Both the position numbers and the translations under genes were made by a program. Below are positions 49,242-57,322 of a stretch of DNA of 64,000 nt, one piece after another. The notes under the pieces were generated by a model that saw only the letters and a program-made list of their open reading frames with translations, was not told where the DNA came from and did not search any database. The DNA is from Asanoa sp040676615 (GTDB lineage Bacteria > Actinomycetota > Actinomycetes > Mycobacteriales > Micromonosporaceae): positions 496,001 through 560,000 of the forward strand of contig NZ_JBFAPI010000001.1 in the NCBI RefSeq assembly GCF_040676615.1, written 5' to 3'. Position 1 is the stretch's first letter. Each line of letters begins with the position of its first letter.

Positions 49242-50465
49242 ATGACAGGCAACAAGGGTGTCGCCTATGTCAAGCCGGGTCAGGTCGAGGTCACCGAGAT
49301 CGACTACCCGACATTCGAACTCAAGGACGGTCCTGGCGTCCACCCCGACAACGTCGGCCGCCAGGTGCCGCACGCGGCGATCCTGAAGTGCGTCGCGACC
49401 AACATCTGCGGAAGTGACCAGCACATGGTGCGCGGCCGCACCACGGCGCCCGAGGGGCTGATCCTTGGGCACGAGATCACCGGCGAGGTGGTCGAGACCG
49501 GCCCCGATGTCGAATACATCAGCGTCGGCGACCTGGCCTCGGTGCCGTTCAACATCTCCTGTGGACGATGTGTCAACTGCAAGGCCGGCAAGACCGGCGT
49601 CTGTCTCAATGTCAACCCGGAGCGGCCCGGTTCGGCTTACGGCTACGTCGACATGGGCGGCTGGGTCGGCGGCCAGGCCGAGTACGTGATGGTGCCGTAC
49701 GCCGACTGGAACCTGCTGGTGTTCCCCGACAAGGACCAGGCGATGGAGAAGATCCTCGACCTGGCCATGTTGGCCGACATCTTCCCGACCGGCTATCACG
49801 GCTGCGTCGGTGCCGGCGTCACCACCGGATCCACGGTCTACATCGCCGGCGCGGGCCCGGTCGGGCTGGCGGCCGCGACGGCGGCCCAGTTGCTCGGCGC
49901 GGCCACGGTCATCGTCGGCGACCTGCAGGAGGACCGGCTGGCCCAGGCACGCAGCTTCGGCTGCGCGACCGTCGACGTGTCCAAGGGCGATCCGAAGGAG
50001 CAGATCGAGGAGATTCTTGGTACGCCCGAGGTCGACTGCGGCGTCGACGCGGTGGGCTTCGAGGCCCGCGGCCACGGCGAGAACGCGACGGTGGAACACC
50101 CGGCGACGGTCCTCAACTCGCTGATGGACGTCACCCGCGCCGGTGGGGCGCTGGGCATTCCGGGCCTGTACGTCACCGGCGACCCGGGCGCGCGCGAGGA
50201 GGCCGCCAAGCAGGGGTCCCTGTCGATCAGGCTGGGGCTCGGCTGGGCCAAGTCGCACTCGTTCGTCACCGGCCAGTGCCCGGTGATGCGCTACAACCGC
50301 CAGCTCATGATGGCGATCCTCAACGACCGGGTGTCGATCGCGAAGAACGTCAACGCGACGCCGATCCCGCTCGGCGAGAGCCCGCGGGGATACGCGGAGT
50401 TCGACGAGGGCGCGGCCCGCAAGTACGTGCTCGACCCGCACGGGATGCTGGCCACCGCGAGCTGA
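49242..50465 (+). CDS. fdhA: Glutathione-independent formaldehyde dehydrogenase
   Basis: A 407-aa zinc-dependent medium-chain dehydrogenase of the FdhA group, close in length to the Pseudomonas enzyme. It has the catalytic zinc motif TNICGSDQHM and LGHEITGEVVETG, the structural zinc cluster CGRCVNCKAGKTGVC and the NAD site IAGAGPVGLAAATAAQLLGA. The N-terminal NKGVAYVKPGQVEV is typical. It oxidises formaldehyde to formate without a thiol cofactor, by NAD turnover within the subunit. Preceded by the paired palindrome and AT-rich start region. Confidence 0.92.
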   Translation: MTGNKGVAYVKPGQVEVTEIDYPTFELKDGPGVHPDNVGRQVPHAAILKCVATNICGSDQHMVRGRTTAPEGLILGHEITGEVVETGPDVEYISVGDLASVPFNISCGRCVNCKAGKTGVCLNVNPERPGSAYGYVDMGGWVGGQAEYVMVPYADWNLLVFPDKDQAMEKILDLAMLADIFPTGYHGCVGAGVTTGSTVYIAGAGPVGLAAATAAQLLGAATVIVGDLQEDRLAQARSFGCATVDVSKGDPKEQIEEILGTPEVDCGVDAVGFEARGHGENATVEHPATVLNSLMDVTRAGGALGIPGLYVTGDPGAREEAAKQGSLSIRLGLGWAKSHSFVTGQCPVMRYNRQLMMAILNDRVSIAKNVNATPIPLGESPRGYAEFDEGAARKYVLDPHGMLATAS

Positions 50466-50471
50466 ACTATG

Positions 50472-50487
50472 GTTGCCAATCGGCAAC
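50472..50487. terminator. Small hairpin after fdhA
   Basis: GTTGCC (50472-50477) and GGCAAC (50482-50487) form a six-base stem with a four-base loop, 7 bases after the fdhA stop and 30 bases before the kinase start. It may be an attenuator or a weak terminator. There is no T-tract. Confidence 0.35.
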
Positions 50488-50516
50488 TGTGAGTTCCGCT
50501 CGCGGATGGGAAGCGC

Positions 50517-51941
50517 ATGGAGGCTGGGCGGCGACTGGCTGATCGCTACGAGATCGGGGAGGTGGTGGCCAAGGGCGGAATGGGCGTCGTCTGGCTCGGT
50601 CGCGATCTGCGGCTGGGCCGGCCGGTCGCGATCAAGCTGGTGTCCGGCGAGGCGCTCGCCGACCCCACCGTGGTCGCGCGGTTCGACCGCGAGGCCAGCA
50701 CGGTCGCGCGCCTCAACCACCCCAACATCGTGGCGGTCTACGACGTCGGCACGGACGGGGCCGACTCGTTCCTGGTGATGGAGTTCGTCGACGGAAGCAG
50801 CATCGCCGCCGCGATCGGCGACGGGCCGCTTCCGGTCGACGAGACGGTCGACATCGCGGCGCAGGCCTGCGCCGGCCTGGCGGCCGCACATGCCGCCGGG
50901 GTGGTCCACCGCGACGTCAAGCCGGCCAACCTGATCCGTACGCCGGACGGTGTGGTCAAGGTCTGCGACTTCGGCATCGCCCGGCTGCAGGACGCGGTCG
51001 GTCAGGCGTCGCTGACCGGCACCGCGATCGCCCTGGGCTCCACCAGCTACATGTCACCCGAGCAGGTCAGCGGCAATGCGGTCGACGCGCGGGCCGACCT
51101 CTACGGGCTGGGCTGCACGATCCACGCGATGCTGACCGGACGGCCGCCGTTCGTGGGCGACAGTCCGCTGGCCGTGGTGCACCAGCACGTCACGCAGCCA
51201 CCGCCGGACGTGCGGGCCGTGCGGCCCGACGTGCCCGCGCCGCTGGCGACGCTGGTCGGCGAGTTGCTGGCGAAGTCGCCGGACGACCGGCCGGCGTCCG
51301 CGGCGAGCGTCGCCACCCGCCTGGCGGCGATGCGGGCCGCCGCGACGGTCCCGGAAGCGCCACCGCCCGGGTCGGGCCCGCCCGGGAACGGCCACCGGAG
51401 GTGGCTGTGGGGCCTGGCCGCGGGCGGGTGCGCCGCGCTGGCCGCGATCATCGTGACGTCCTTCCTCGTCACCGGCGACGAGGTGCCCACCGCGGTCAGC
51501 ACTCCGTCGGCGCCAACCTCGCCGGCGGTGACGGCCTCCGCCGTGCCGGCCACGGCGCCGGCCGCTCGGCCGAGCCGGACCACCCAGGCGCCGGTCACCC
51601 CGACGCCGACCCCTTCGGCGGCCGCCTCGTCGTCCCCGCCGCCGGCGCCGCGGGAGCCGATCGCCGGCCTGCGGCTGTCCATCCGGACCCAGGTGGCGGC
51701 GGGGCACCTCGCCGAGGCCGCGGCACCCGACCTCAACAAGCGGGTCGACGACATCGCCAAGCGACTTCGCGAAGGGAACGACCGGGACGCCGCCAAGAAG
51801 ATCAAAGAGCTGCGGACCAAGCTCGCCGACCTGCACCGCGAGGGCCGCTTGACCCAGCCGGGCTACGACGCGCTCGTCGACGACGTGGACCGGGTCGCGG
51901 CCCTGGTGCCGTCGATGCCACCGGCGCCGCCTAAGCCGTAG
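50517..51941 (+). CDS. Transmembrane Ser/Thr protein kinase
   Basis: A 474-aa PknB-type kinase. The N-terminal kinase domain has glycine loop VAKGGMGVVW, K40 (VAIK), catalytic HRDVKPANL near 132, DFGIARL and the activation-loop GSTSYMSPEQ. One membrane helix lies near 300 (LWGLAAGGCAALAAIIVTSFLV). Outside are a Pro/Thr/Ser-rich linker and a coiled, charged helical domain (LNKRVDDIAKRLREGNDRDAAKKIKELRTKL), which may sense a ligand or partner. No PASTA repeats are present. The tail overlaps the convergent MFS gene by 11 bases. Confidence 0.93.
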   Translation: MEAGRRLADRYEIGEVVAKGGMGVVWLGRDLRLGRPVAIKLVSGEALADPTVVARFDREASTVARLNHPNIVAVYDVGTDGADSFLVMEFVDGSSIAAAIGDGPLPVDETVDIAAQACAGLAAAHAAGVVHRDVKPANLIRTPDGVVKVCDFGIARLQDAVGQASLTGTAIALGSTSYMSPEQVSGNAVDARADLYGLGCTIHAMLTGRPPFVGDSPLAVVHQHVTQPPPDVRAVRPDVPAPLATLVGELLAKSPDDRPASAASVATRLAAMRAAATVPEAPPPGSGPPGNGHRRWLWGLAAGGCAALAAIIVTSFLVTGDEVPTAVSTPSAPTSPAVTASAVPATAPAARPSRTTQAPVTPTPTPSAAASSSPPPAPREPIAGLRLSIRTQVAAGHLAEAAAPDLNKRVDDIAKRLREGNDRDAAKKIKELRTKLADLHREGRLTQPGYDALVDDVDRVAALVPSMPPAPPKP

Positions 51942-53112
51942 TGCCGGCCACCCGGGTCACGGCGGGCGGGGCGGCGGTCAACCCGCGCAGGTCCACCGCG
52001 GCGACGGCGGCCAGCAGCGGGGCCAGCGCCGCGAGCGTCCAGGTGAGACCGACGAGGTCGGCGACCGCGCCGATGACCGCCGGGGCCAGCAGGATGCCGG
52101 TGTAGGTCATCGTGCTGAACCGGGCCACCGCGGCGGCGGCACCCGCTCCGGTCGCTTCGCCGAGGCGGCCGGCCGCGCCGAACAGAAGCGGCAGGGGAGT
52201 GGCCAGGCCGAGACCGACGACGGCGAACGCGGCGATCGCCAGCAACGGCCAGGGGCTGGCCACGACCAGGACCAGGCCGCCGGCGGCGAGCAGGGTGCCG
52301 GCGCGGAGCAGCGTCTGTGGCTCGCGCCGGGCCGTGAGCCGGTCGCCGACCAGCCGGCCCGCGGTCTGGCAGGAGGTGAAGGCCACGTAGCCGACGGCGG
52401 CCAGCCCGAGCGGGGCGGCCAGGTGCTCGTGCAGGTAGACGCCGCTCCAGTTGGCCACGGCGGCCTCGACGGTCAGGACGGTGGCGCCCATCGCACCGAG
52501 CACGACCAGCGGGCGGCTCCAGCGGGCGCGGGGCGGCCGCGCGACCGGATCCCGGTCGTCGGCGGTGGCCGGCAGCAGGCCGCGCGTCCAGGTCGCGACC
52601 ACCGGCACGAGCACCGCGGCGACCAGTCCATAGTGCGCGACCCGGGAGAGCCCGAGCCCGGCGGCGCCGGATGCCAACAGCGACCCGCCGACGGCCCCGA
52701 TGCTCCAGGCGGCGTGGCACCCGTTGAGGATCGGCCGGCCCAGCGCCCGTTCGACGGCGACCGCGTGCGCGTTCATCGTGACGTCGAGCAGGCCGTGCAC
52801 CGCGCCGAAGAGCAGGTGCGCCGCGGCCAGGGTGAGCAGGTCGCCGGCCAGGGCGGTGGCGAGCAGCGCGAGCGGCAGGACCACGGCGGTGGCCCGTACC
52901 ACCCGGCGACTGCCGAACCGGGCGGCCAGCGCGGCGGCGCCCTGCATGGTGAGCACGGCGGCGATCCCGAACGCGGCCGTGACCAGGCCGAGCTGTCCGG
53001 GCGAGAGCCCGAGATCCTGCTTGAGCGACGGCGTCCGCGCCGCCAGGGTGGCGATCAGCAGGCCGTTGGTGGCGAATACCGCGGTGATCGCCCATCGTGC
53101 CGGTGCGGCCAT
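51931..53112 (-). CDS. MFS transporter
   Basis: A 393-aa protein from ATG 53112, with GGAAGGAC before it. Twelve hydrophobic segments are evident, and the first half has the motif LAARFGSRRVVRATAV between helices 2 and 3. It resembles small-molecule efflux members of the major facilitator superfamily, with VHGLLDVTMNAHAVAVE as in bacterial sugar/fucose-permease-like MFS proteins (YbjJ type). Substrate unknown. The upstream 671 bp carry no gene but hold repeats and the promoter. Confidence 0.85.
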   Translation of the reverse strand: MAAPARWAITAVFATNGLLIATLAARTPSLKQDLGLSPGQLGLVTAAFGIAAVLTMQGAAALAARFGSRRVVRATAVVLPLALLATALAGDLLTLAAAHLLFGAVHGLLDVTMNAHAVAVERALGRPILNGCHAAWSIGAVGGSLLASGAAGLGLSRVAHYGLVAAVLVPVVATWTRGLLPATADDRDPVARPPRARWSRPLVVLGAMGATVLTVEAAVANWSGVYLHEHLAAPLGLAAVGYVAFTSCQTAGRLVGDRLTARREPQTLLRAGTLLAAGGLVLVVASPWPLLAIAAFAVVGLGLATPLPLLFGAAGRLGEATGAGAAAAVARFSTMTYTGILLAPAVIGAVADLVGLTWTLAALAPLLAAVAAVDLRGLTAAPPAVTRVAGTTA

Positions 53113-53359
53113 GTCCGTCCTTCCGACGTGGTGCCCCGGGCGGGCACCGCACACAGATACGACGAATGGGCCTCCCCCCATATCTACCGCCGCGACACAC
53201 CCGATAGGACGACCGACGCGGCGGCCCGCCGCCAGGTTCGGTCGTCGCACTACAACAAGGATCGTGCGGTCTCTTTCCTCCCGGACCGGCTCCTCATCCG
53301 GTCCCGCCCAGCGGCCGGCGCATGTCGGCGCGAAGCAGCTGGCAGTCGGCCGCCGGGCC

Positions 53360-53510
53360 GCCGCGCAGCCCGCGGGCGGGCCGCCGGGCCGCCGCGCAGC
53401 CCGCGGGCGGGCCGCGAGCCGCCGCGCAGCCCGCGGGCGGGCCGCGAGCCGCCGCGCAGCCCGCGGGCGGGCCGCGAGCCGCCGCGCAGCGCGCGGGCGG
53501 GCCGCGAGCC
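53360..53510. repeat. 30-bp tandem repeat, 5 copies
   Basis: Five copies of a unit starting GCCGCGCAGCCCGCGGGCGG at 53360 (31 bases), 53391, 53421, 53451 and 53481; the last four are nearly identical, with one base change in the last. Both strands read open over it because 30 is divisible by three, but the encoded peptides are pure GC-rich low complexity without a ribosome site. It lies in a 671-bp gene-free region (53113-53783) between the divergent MFS and GntR genes; the rest is promoter DNA. Confidence 0.92.
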
Positions 53511-53735
53511 GGACGACGGCTCGGGGAGGTCCGTCGCGACAGGATCGTTGTGACCTGCCGGCCGGAGTCGGGGGCTTCCGGCCGGCAGGGGGCGGGGGGC
53601 GCCGCGCTGCCCAGCCGGCGCGCCCCCGCCTGTGGACGCGCGTCGGTCACAAAAGGCGCCAACCGGAAGTGAACCGTCGCGTTCCACGGGACAACTTATT
53701 CCAACTGGTTCCACCTGGTCAATGTGCAATCTCAA

Positions 53736-53749
53736 CTTGTTGCAACAAG
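53736..53749. promoter_or_regulatory. Perfect 14-bp palindrome upstream of GntR gene
   Basis: CTTGTTGCAACAAG (53736-53749) is an exact palindrome in an AT-richer stretch 34 bases upstream of the GntR start. GntR-family regulators bind such dyads and often control themselves, so it is a good candidate operator. A possible partial copy is AACTGGTT at 53703-53710. Confidence 0.5.
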
Positions 53750-53783
53750 ATGACATGACAAGGGCGGGTGTGGTGGACTCGCG

Positions 53784-54029
53784 GTGGCCAACTGGAAAGC
53801 GAGCGACTCCACCGTGGAACCCACGACCGAATACCGCCGCGTCCTCGACGACCTGGTCCGCCGGATCGGGTCGGGCGAGCTGGCGCCCGGCGAGAAGCTG
53901 CCGTCCACCGTCCGACTAGCCGCCGAATACACCGTCAGCATCTCCACGATCCATCGCGTCACCACGACGCTCGAAGACCGCGGCCTGATCCGTGGCGTCC
54001 CGGGCAAAGGGCGCTACGTCCGCCAGTGA
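53784..54029 (+). CDS. Small GntR-family DNA-binding protein
   Basis: An 81-aa protein starting at GTG 53784; it consists of the GntR winged helix alone, with the signature SGELAPGEKLPSTVRLAAEYTVSISTIHRVTTTLEDRGLI and ending GVPGKGRYVRQ. It lacks any effector domain, as do some short YtrA-like or plasmid-type GntR proteins. A downstream GTG at 53814 could give a shorter form. The palindrome at 53736 may be its operator. It lies 64 bases ahead of the cysteine dioxygenase operon. Confidence 0.85.
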   Translation: MANWKASDSTVEPTTEYRRVLDDLVRRIGSGELAPGEKLPSTVRLAAEYTVSISTIHRVTTTLEDRGLIRGVPGKGRYVRQ

Positions 54030-54054
54030 CCGGTGTCCCAGATCGCGGGATACA

Positions 54055-54078
54055 CTACTAAGTCAGTAGGATTAGTAG
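54055..54078. promoter_or_regulatory. Inverted repeat in cysteine dioxygenase promoter
   Basis: CTACTAA (54055-54061) and TTAGTAG (54072-54078) are perfect arms with a ten-base spacer, 15 bases before the dioxygenase ATG and in the only AT-rich stretch of the area. Position and symmetry fit an operator overlapping the promoter or start site. The regulator could be the winged-helix protein at 54986, the GntR protein, or a distant sulfur regulator. Confidence 0.5.
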
Positions 54079-54093
54079 GCTAACCTCGGAACC

Positions 54094-54543
54094 ATGTTCC
54101 TGACACCTGACCTGCTCGGCGTCGCCCGGCGGCACGCCGGCGACCCGGCCGCCTGGCCGGTCGCGCCACGCTTCGACCCGGTCGAACGCTGGTACCACCG
54201 CATCGCCGCCACCGCGCAGCACGAGGTCTGGCTGCTCACCTGGCTGCCCGGCCAGCACACCGACCTGCACGACCACGGCGGCGCCAGTGGCGGGTTCACC
54301 GTCGTCTCCGGCACGCTGACCGAGGAAACGGTCGGCCGCGACGGCCTGAAGGCGAAGCCGCTGCCGCCCGGGGCCGGCCGCCGGTTCGGCCCGCGCTACG
54401 TGCACCGGGTCAGCAACCTCGGCACCGACCCGGCGATCAGCGTGCACTGCTACGCGCCGGAATTGCGTAGCATGACCAGATATGACCTGAACGACGGCGT
54501 CCTTCGGGTCGCCGCTGTGGCTCGTGCGGGGGTGGCCTGGTGA
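54094..54543 (+). CDS. Cysteine dioxygenase
   Basis: A 149-aa cupin enzyme oxidising cysteine to cysteine sulfinate with non-haem iron. The three-His site is H59 and H61 (LHDHGGASGGFTVVSG) and H104 (YVHRVSN). The second cupin motif is GPRYVHRVSNLGTDPAISVHCYAP. It overlaps the rhodanese gene (GTG 54540) by 4 bases. This points to cysteine catabolism and sulfane-sulfur handling. Confidence 0.92.
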   Translation: MFLTPDLLGVARRHAGDPAAWPVAPRFDPVERWYHRIAATAQHEVWLLTWLPGQHTDLHDHGGASGGFTVVSGTLTEETVGRDGLKAKPLPPGAGRRFGPRYVHRVSNLGTDPAISVHCYAPELRSMTRYDLNDGVLRVAAVARAGVAW

Positions 54544-54989
54544 GGCGTTCCATCGACGAGATCCTGGAGGCGGCGCGGGAGCGGCTGGTGCGGCTCGACC
54601 CCGAGCCGGCCCACCTCGCCGCCCGCGAGGGCGGCGCGGTGCTGATCGACACCCGCCCGGTCGGCCAGCGGGACGCGACCGGCACGATCCCGGGCGCCGT
54701 CATCATCGACCGCAACGTGCTGGAGTGGCGCCTCGACCCGCGCAGCGACGCCCGGCTGCCGTTCGCCGACTCCTACGACACCCACTACATCCTGTTCTGC
54801 CAGCAGGGCTACTCGTCGTCGCTGGCCGCGGCGTCGCTGCAGGACCTCGGCCTGCACCGGGCCACCGACCTGGCCGGCGGGTTCATCGCCTGGCTCGGCG
54901 CCGGCCTGCCGGTCCTGCAGCCCGGCACACTGGCCGGACGCCCGCCCCAACTCGTCGGCGCACACCCCGCCCCCCGGGAGGACCCGTGA
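54540..54989 (+). CDS. Rhodanese-like sulfurtransferase
   Basis: A 149-aa single-domain rhodanese from GTG 54540. The catalytic Cys is C87 in LFCQQGYSSSLAAASL, and GGAVLIDTRPVGQR and GGFIAWLGAG are the usual flanks. It can carry sulfane sulfur or act on thiosulfate and persulfide. Fused in translation with cysteine dioxygenase upstream and the winged-helix gene downstream (4-bp overlap). Confidence 0.9.
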   Translation: MRRSIDEILEAARERLVRLDPEPAHLAAREGGAVLIDTRPVGQRDATGTIPGAVIIDRNVLEWRLDPRSDARLPFADSYDTHYILFCQQGYSSSLAAASLQDLGLHRATDLAGGFIAWLGAGLPVLQPGTLAGRPPQLVGAHPAPREDP

Positions 54990-55342
54990 CCGTCACCGCA
55001 CACACGTCGCTGCTCGCCTTCGCCGCCCCGCCGGTCACCGACGAGGTCCTGATCGACGTGCCGGCCCGCCAGGTCGTGCGGCAGGGCCGCGAGGTGCCGC
55101 TGACCCGGCTCGAGTTCGACCTGCTGCTCTTCCTGGCCCGGCATCCGCGCCGGGTGTTCACCCGCGACCAGTTGCTGCGCAACGTCTGGGGCTACGAGAT
55201 CGCCGGCCCGCGCACCGTCGACGTCCACATCAGACGGTTGCGGGGCAAGCTGGACGCGCCGGTGGTGCGCACGATCTACGGCGTGGGCTACCGCCTCGCC
55301 GACGCCGCTCCGGTCACCCTCAGCGGCGACGACGAGCGGTGA
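54986..55342 (+). CDS. Stand-alone OmpR-type winged-helix regulator
   Basis: A 118-aa protein from GTG 54986. Residues 20-110 are an OmpR/PhoB C-terminal DNA-binding domain (LTRLEFDLLLFLARHPRRVFTRDQLLRNVWGY, TVDVHIRRLRGKL, IYGVGYRL). The receiver domain with its phospho-Asp is missing and there is no kinase next to it. It lies in the cysteine dioxygenase-rhodanese operon and may regulate it. The 3' end overlaps the convergent methyltransferase gene by 23 bp. Confidence 0.85.
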   Translation: MTVTAHTSLLAFAAPPVTDEVLIDVPARQVVRQGREVPLTRLEFDLLLFLARHPRRVFTRDQLLRNVWGYEIAGPRTVDVHIRRLRGKLDAPVVRTIYGVGYRLADAAPVTLSGDDER

Positions 55343-55997
55343 TCAGGTAGGGCGCGCCGCCACCGAGGTCGAGTTCGGGCCGGACAGTCGCGGCCGGGTC
55401 GGCGAAGCCCGCCGCCGCGAGCGCGACCAGGATCGGCCCCGGCCCGTCGAGGTGCATGAACGGCAGCTCACGCCGGGTGTCGGCGGTGTAATGCGAGGCG
55501 AAGACGGCGGGCACCTCGCCCTCGTTCCAGTCGGTGAACCAGAAGCCGTCGACCGCCACCAGGAGGCCGCCGGGGCGCAGCACCTGCCGCCAGTTGACCA
55601 GCGCCCTGGCCGGCTCGCGGAGTGTCCACAGCAGATGCCGGCTGGTCACCGCGTCGAAGCTGGCCGGCGGGAAGGCCGGCGCCACCGCGTCGCCGACCCG
55701 GGCGTCGACGGTGAGGCCGCGGGTGGTGGCGGTGGCGACGAGTTCGTCGAGCATGGCCGGCGACAGGTCGGTGGCCGCCACCCGGTGGCCGAGGCCCGCT
55801 GCGGCCAGGGCGAGATAACCCGTGCCGGCGGCCACGTCGAGGACGTCCGCCGGCGGGTCCGGGAGGACCGAGGCGAGAGCGTCCAGCCAGCGTCGGTACG
55901 CCGGAGACCCGTATTCGGCCACATTTCCGCCGTGTGCCTCGTAGCCACCCGCGGCCATGCTCCAGAAGGCGGTGATCTGCTCCTGCGCCTCGCTCAC
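55320..55997 (-). CDS. SAM-dependent methyltransferase
   Basis: A 225-aa class I methyltransferase from GTG 55997. Motif I is VLDVAAGTGYLALAAAGLGH, followed by VAATDLSPAMLDEL and VTSRHLLWTLREP, typical of UbiE/COQ5-like enzymes. Substrate unknown. The start overlaps the stop of the frameshifted DUF72 gene (GTGA), so the pair was probably an operon. Confidence 0.85.
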   Translation of the reverse strand: MSEAQEQITAFWSMAAGGYEAHGGNVAEYGSPAYRRWLDALASVLPDPPADVLDVAAGTGYLALAAAGLGHRVAATDLSPAMLDELVATATTRGLTVDARVGDAVAPAFPPASFDAVTSRHLLWTLREPARALVNWRQVLRPGGLLVAVDGFWFTDWNEGEVPAVFASHYTADTRRELPFMHLDGPGPILVALAAAGFADPAATVRPELDLGGGAPYLITARRRR

Positions 55998-56870
55998 GAC
56001 TCGGCGCCGAGCAGGCCCAGGAAGGTGTCGGCGTTGCGCTGCGCGTAGTCGGAGTAGCAGTTGTTCATCAACACGTGCGTCTCGTCGGCCGAGGACGCCA
56101 GCTTGCGCAGCTTTGGCACCCACTGCTTCAGTTCGCGCTCGGAATACTCGTACCCGAACTTCTCGTAGATGTTCTTGCTCGTCCACTTGAGACTGTGACC
56201 GTGGAAGCGCATCACCGCCAGCTCCGCGGTGGCCTCCAGGATCGGCGGGATCGAGGAGCGGTGCCCCTGCGGCATGTCGACCGCGACGTAGGGCAACCGG
56301 TGGTGGCGTAGGAACTCGAGCGTCTCGGCGTGGTTGTCGCCGTCGAACCACGACGCGTTGCGGAACTCGAACACCGGCCGCAGCGGCTTGACCCGGTCGC
56401 GCACCTCGACGAGGAAGTTCTTGTTGGACCGGCGGATGCCGAACCACGGCGGGAACTGGAACAGCAGCGCGCCGAGCTTGCCCGCCGCGACGAGGGGGTC
56501 GAGCGCGGTCAGAAAATCGCGTCCAGATCTCCTCGTACGCCTGGGTAGGTAGATCCTTGGGGTAGACGTTGGTCTTGTCGGTCGATGGCCGCAGGTCCTT
56601 GAAGATCGAGTTGACCCTGGTCGGATGACCGGTCAGCAGGCTGTAGGCCTTGACGTTGAAAGTGAACCCGGGTGGGGTGCGGGCGGCCCACAGGGTGGCG
56701 GTCTGCTCCGACGGCGGCGCGTAGTAGGTCGCGTCGACCTCGACGAGGGGGAACCGCCCGGCGTAGTAGGCGAGCCGCTTCTCCGGCGTGTCGGCGTCGG
56801 GCGGATACCAGCCCGACGCGAGCAGCGTCTTGTCGGTCCACGACGCGGTGCCGACCTTGATGTCGCCCAC
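55994..56870 (-). pseudogene. DUF72 protein gene interrupted by a frameshift
   Basis: The N-terminal part runs from GTG 56870 (MGDIKVGTASWTDKTLLASG) to about 56517, ending EEIWTRF. The remainder, from about 56512 to 55994, continues in another frame with the expected order LTALDPLVAAGKLGALLFQF and then PPWFGIRRSNKNFLVEV (minus-strand reading), ending LGLLGAES. One extra base in the homopolymer at 56513-56516 (AAAA on +) restores the whole DUF72 fold of about 290 aa if removed. It may be a sequencing error or a recent pseudogene. Confidence 0.8.
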
Positions 56871-56879
56871 ACGAAAACC

Positions 56880-57257
56880 CTAGGCCGCCCGGCGCTCCCG
56901 CGTCTGCTTGCAGGCGACGCAGGTCGTCGCCGCGGGGAAGATTTCCAGCCGCTCGACCGGGATCGGTGCCGCGCAGGCCTCGCAGGAGCCGTAGCCGCCG
57001 GCGGCGAGCCGGTTCAGCGCGTGCTCGTACTGGTCGCGGCGGTCCAGGATCGTCCGCAGCACCGAGCCGGCGGTGTCGCGCTCGGCGGCCTTCGAGCCGC
57101 TGTCGGCCTGGTCGTCGCCGGCCGAGTCGCTGACCTCGACCAGCCGGAGCACCTGGCCACGGTCTCGTTCGGCTTCGTATTCGGCGGTCAGCTCGTCGTA
57201 GCGGGCCAACAGGGTCCGCCGGATCTGCTCGGTCCGGGTCGCTTCGTCGACAGGCAT
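56880..57257 (-). CDS. DksA/TraR-type C4 zinc-finger protein
   Basis: A 125-aa protein with N-terminal coiled-coil-like helices (RTEQIRRTLLARYDELTAEYEAERDRG) and a C-terminal four-Cys zinc finger (CEAC...CVAC around YGSCEACAAPIPVERLEIFPAATTCVACK). DksA-family proteins bind RNA polymerase through the secondary channel. Actinomycete members are often shorter and of unsettled role, including zinc-related ones. It lies ten bases upstream of the DUF72 gene on the same strand. Confidence 0.88.
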   Translation of the reverse strand: MPVDEATRTEQIRRTLLARYDELTAEYEAERDRGQVLRLVEVSDSAGDDQADSGSKAAERDTAGSVLRTILDRRDQYEHALNRLAAGGYGSCEACAAPIPVERLEIFPAATTCVACKQTRERRAA

Positions 57258-57322
57258 GGCGGCCGCCTTCCGGGTTGTCGCGGATGCGGGCTCTTACCCA
57301 GCGGCCACACCCGCCAAACCGG

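Noticed and set aside
53250..53756. Open frame reading Arg-Pro-Ala repeats through the 30-bp array
   Set aside because: Composition follows the tandem repeat, there is no ribosome site and no known domain; the array is open on both strands because its period is divisible by three.
54986..55342. Winged-helix protein as the missing KdpE
   Set aside because: It lacks a receiver domain with a phospho-Asp and is far from kdpD, inside a cysteine dioxygenase operon.
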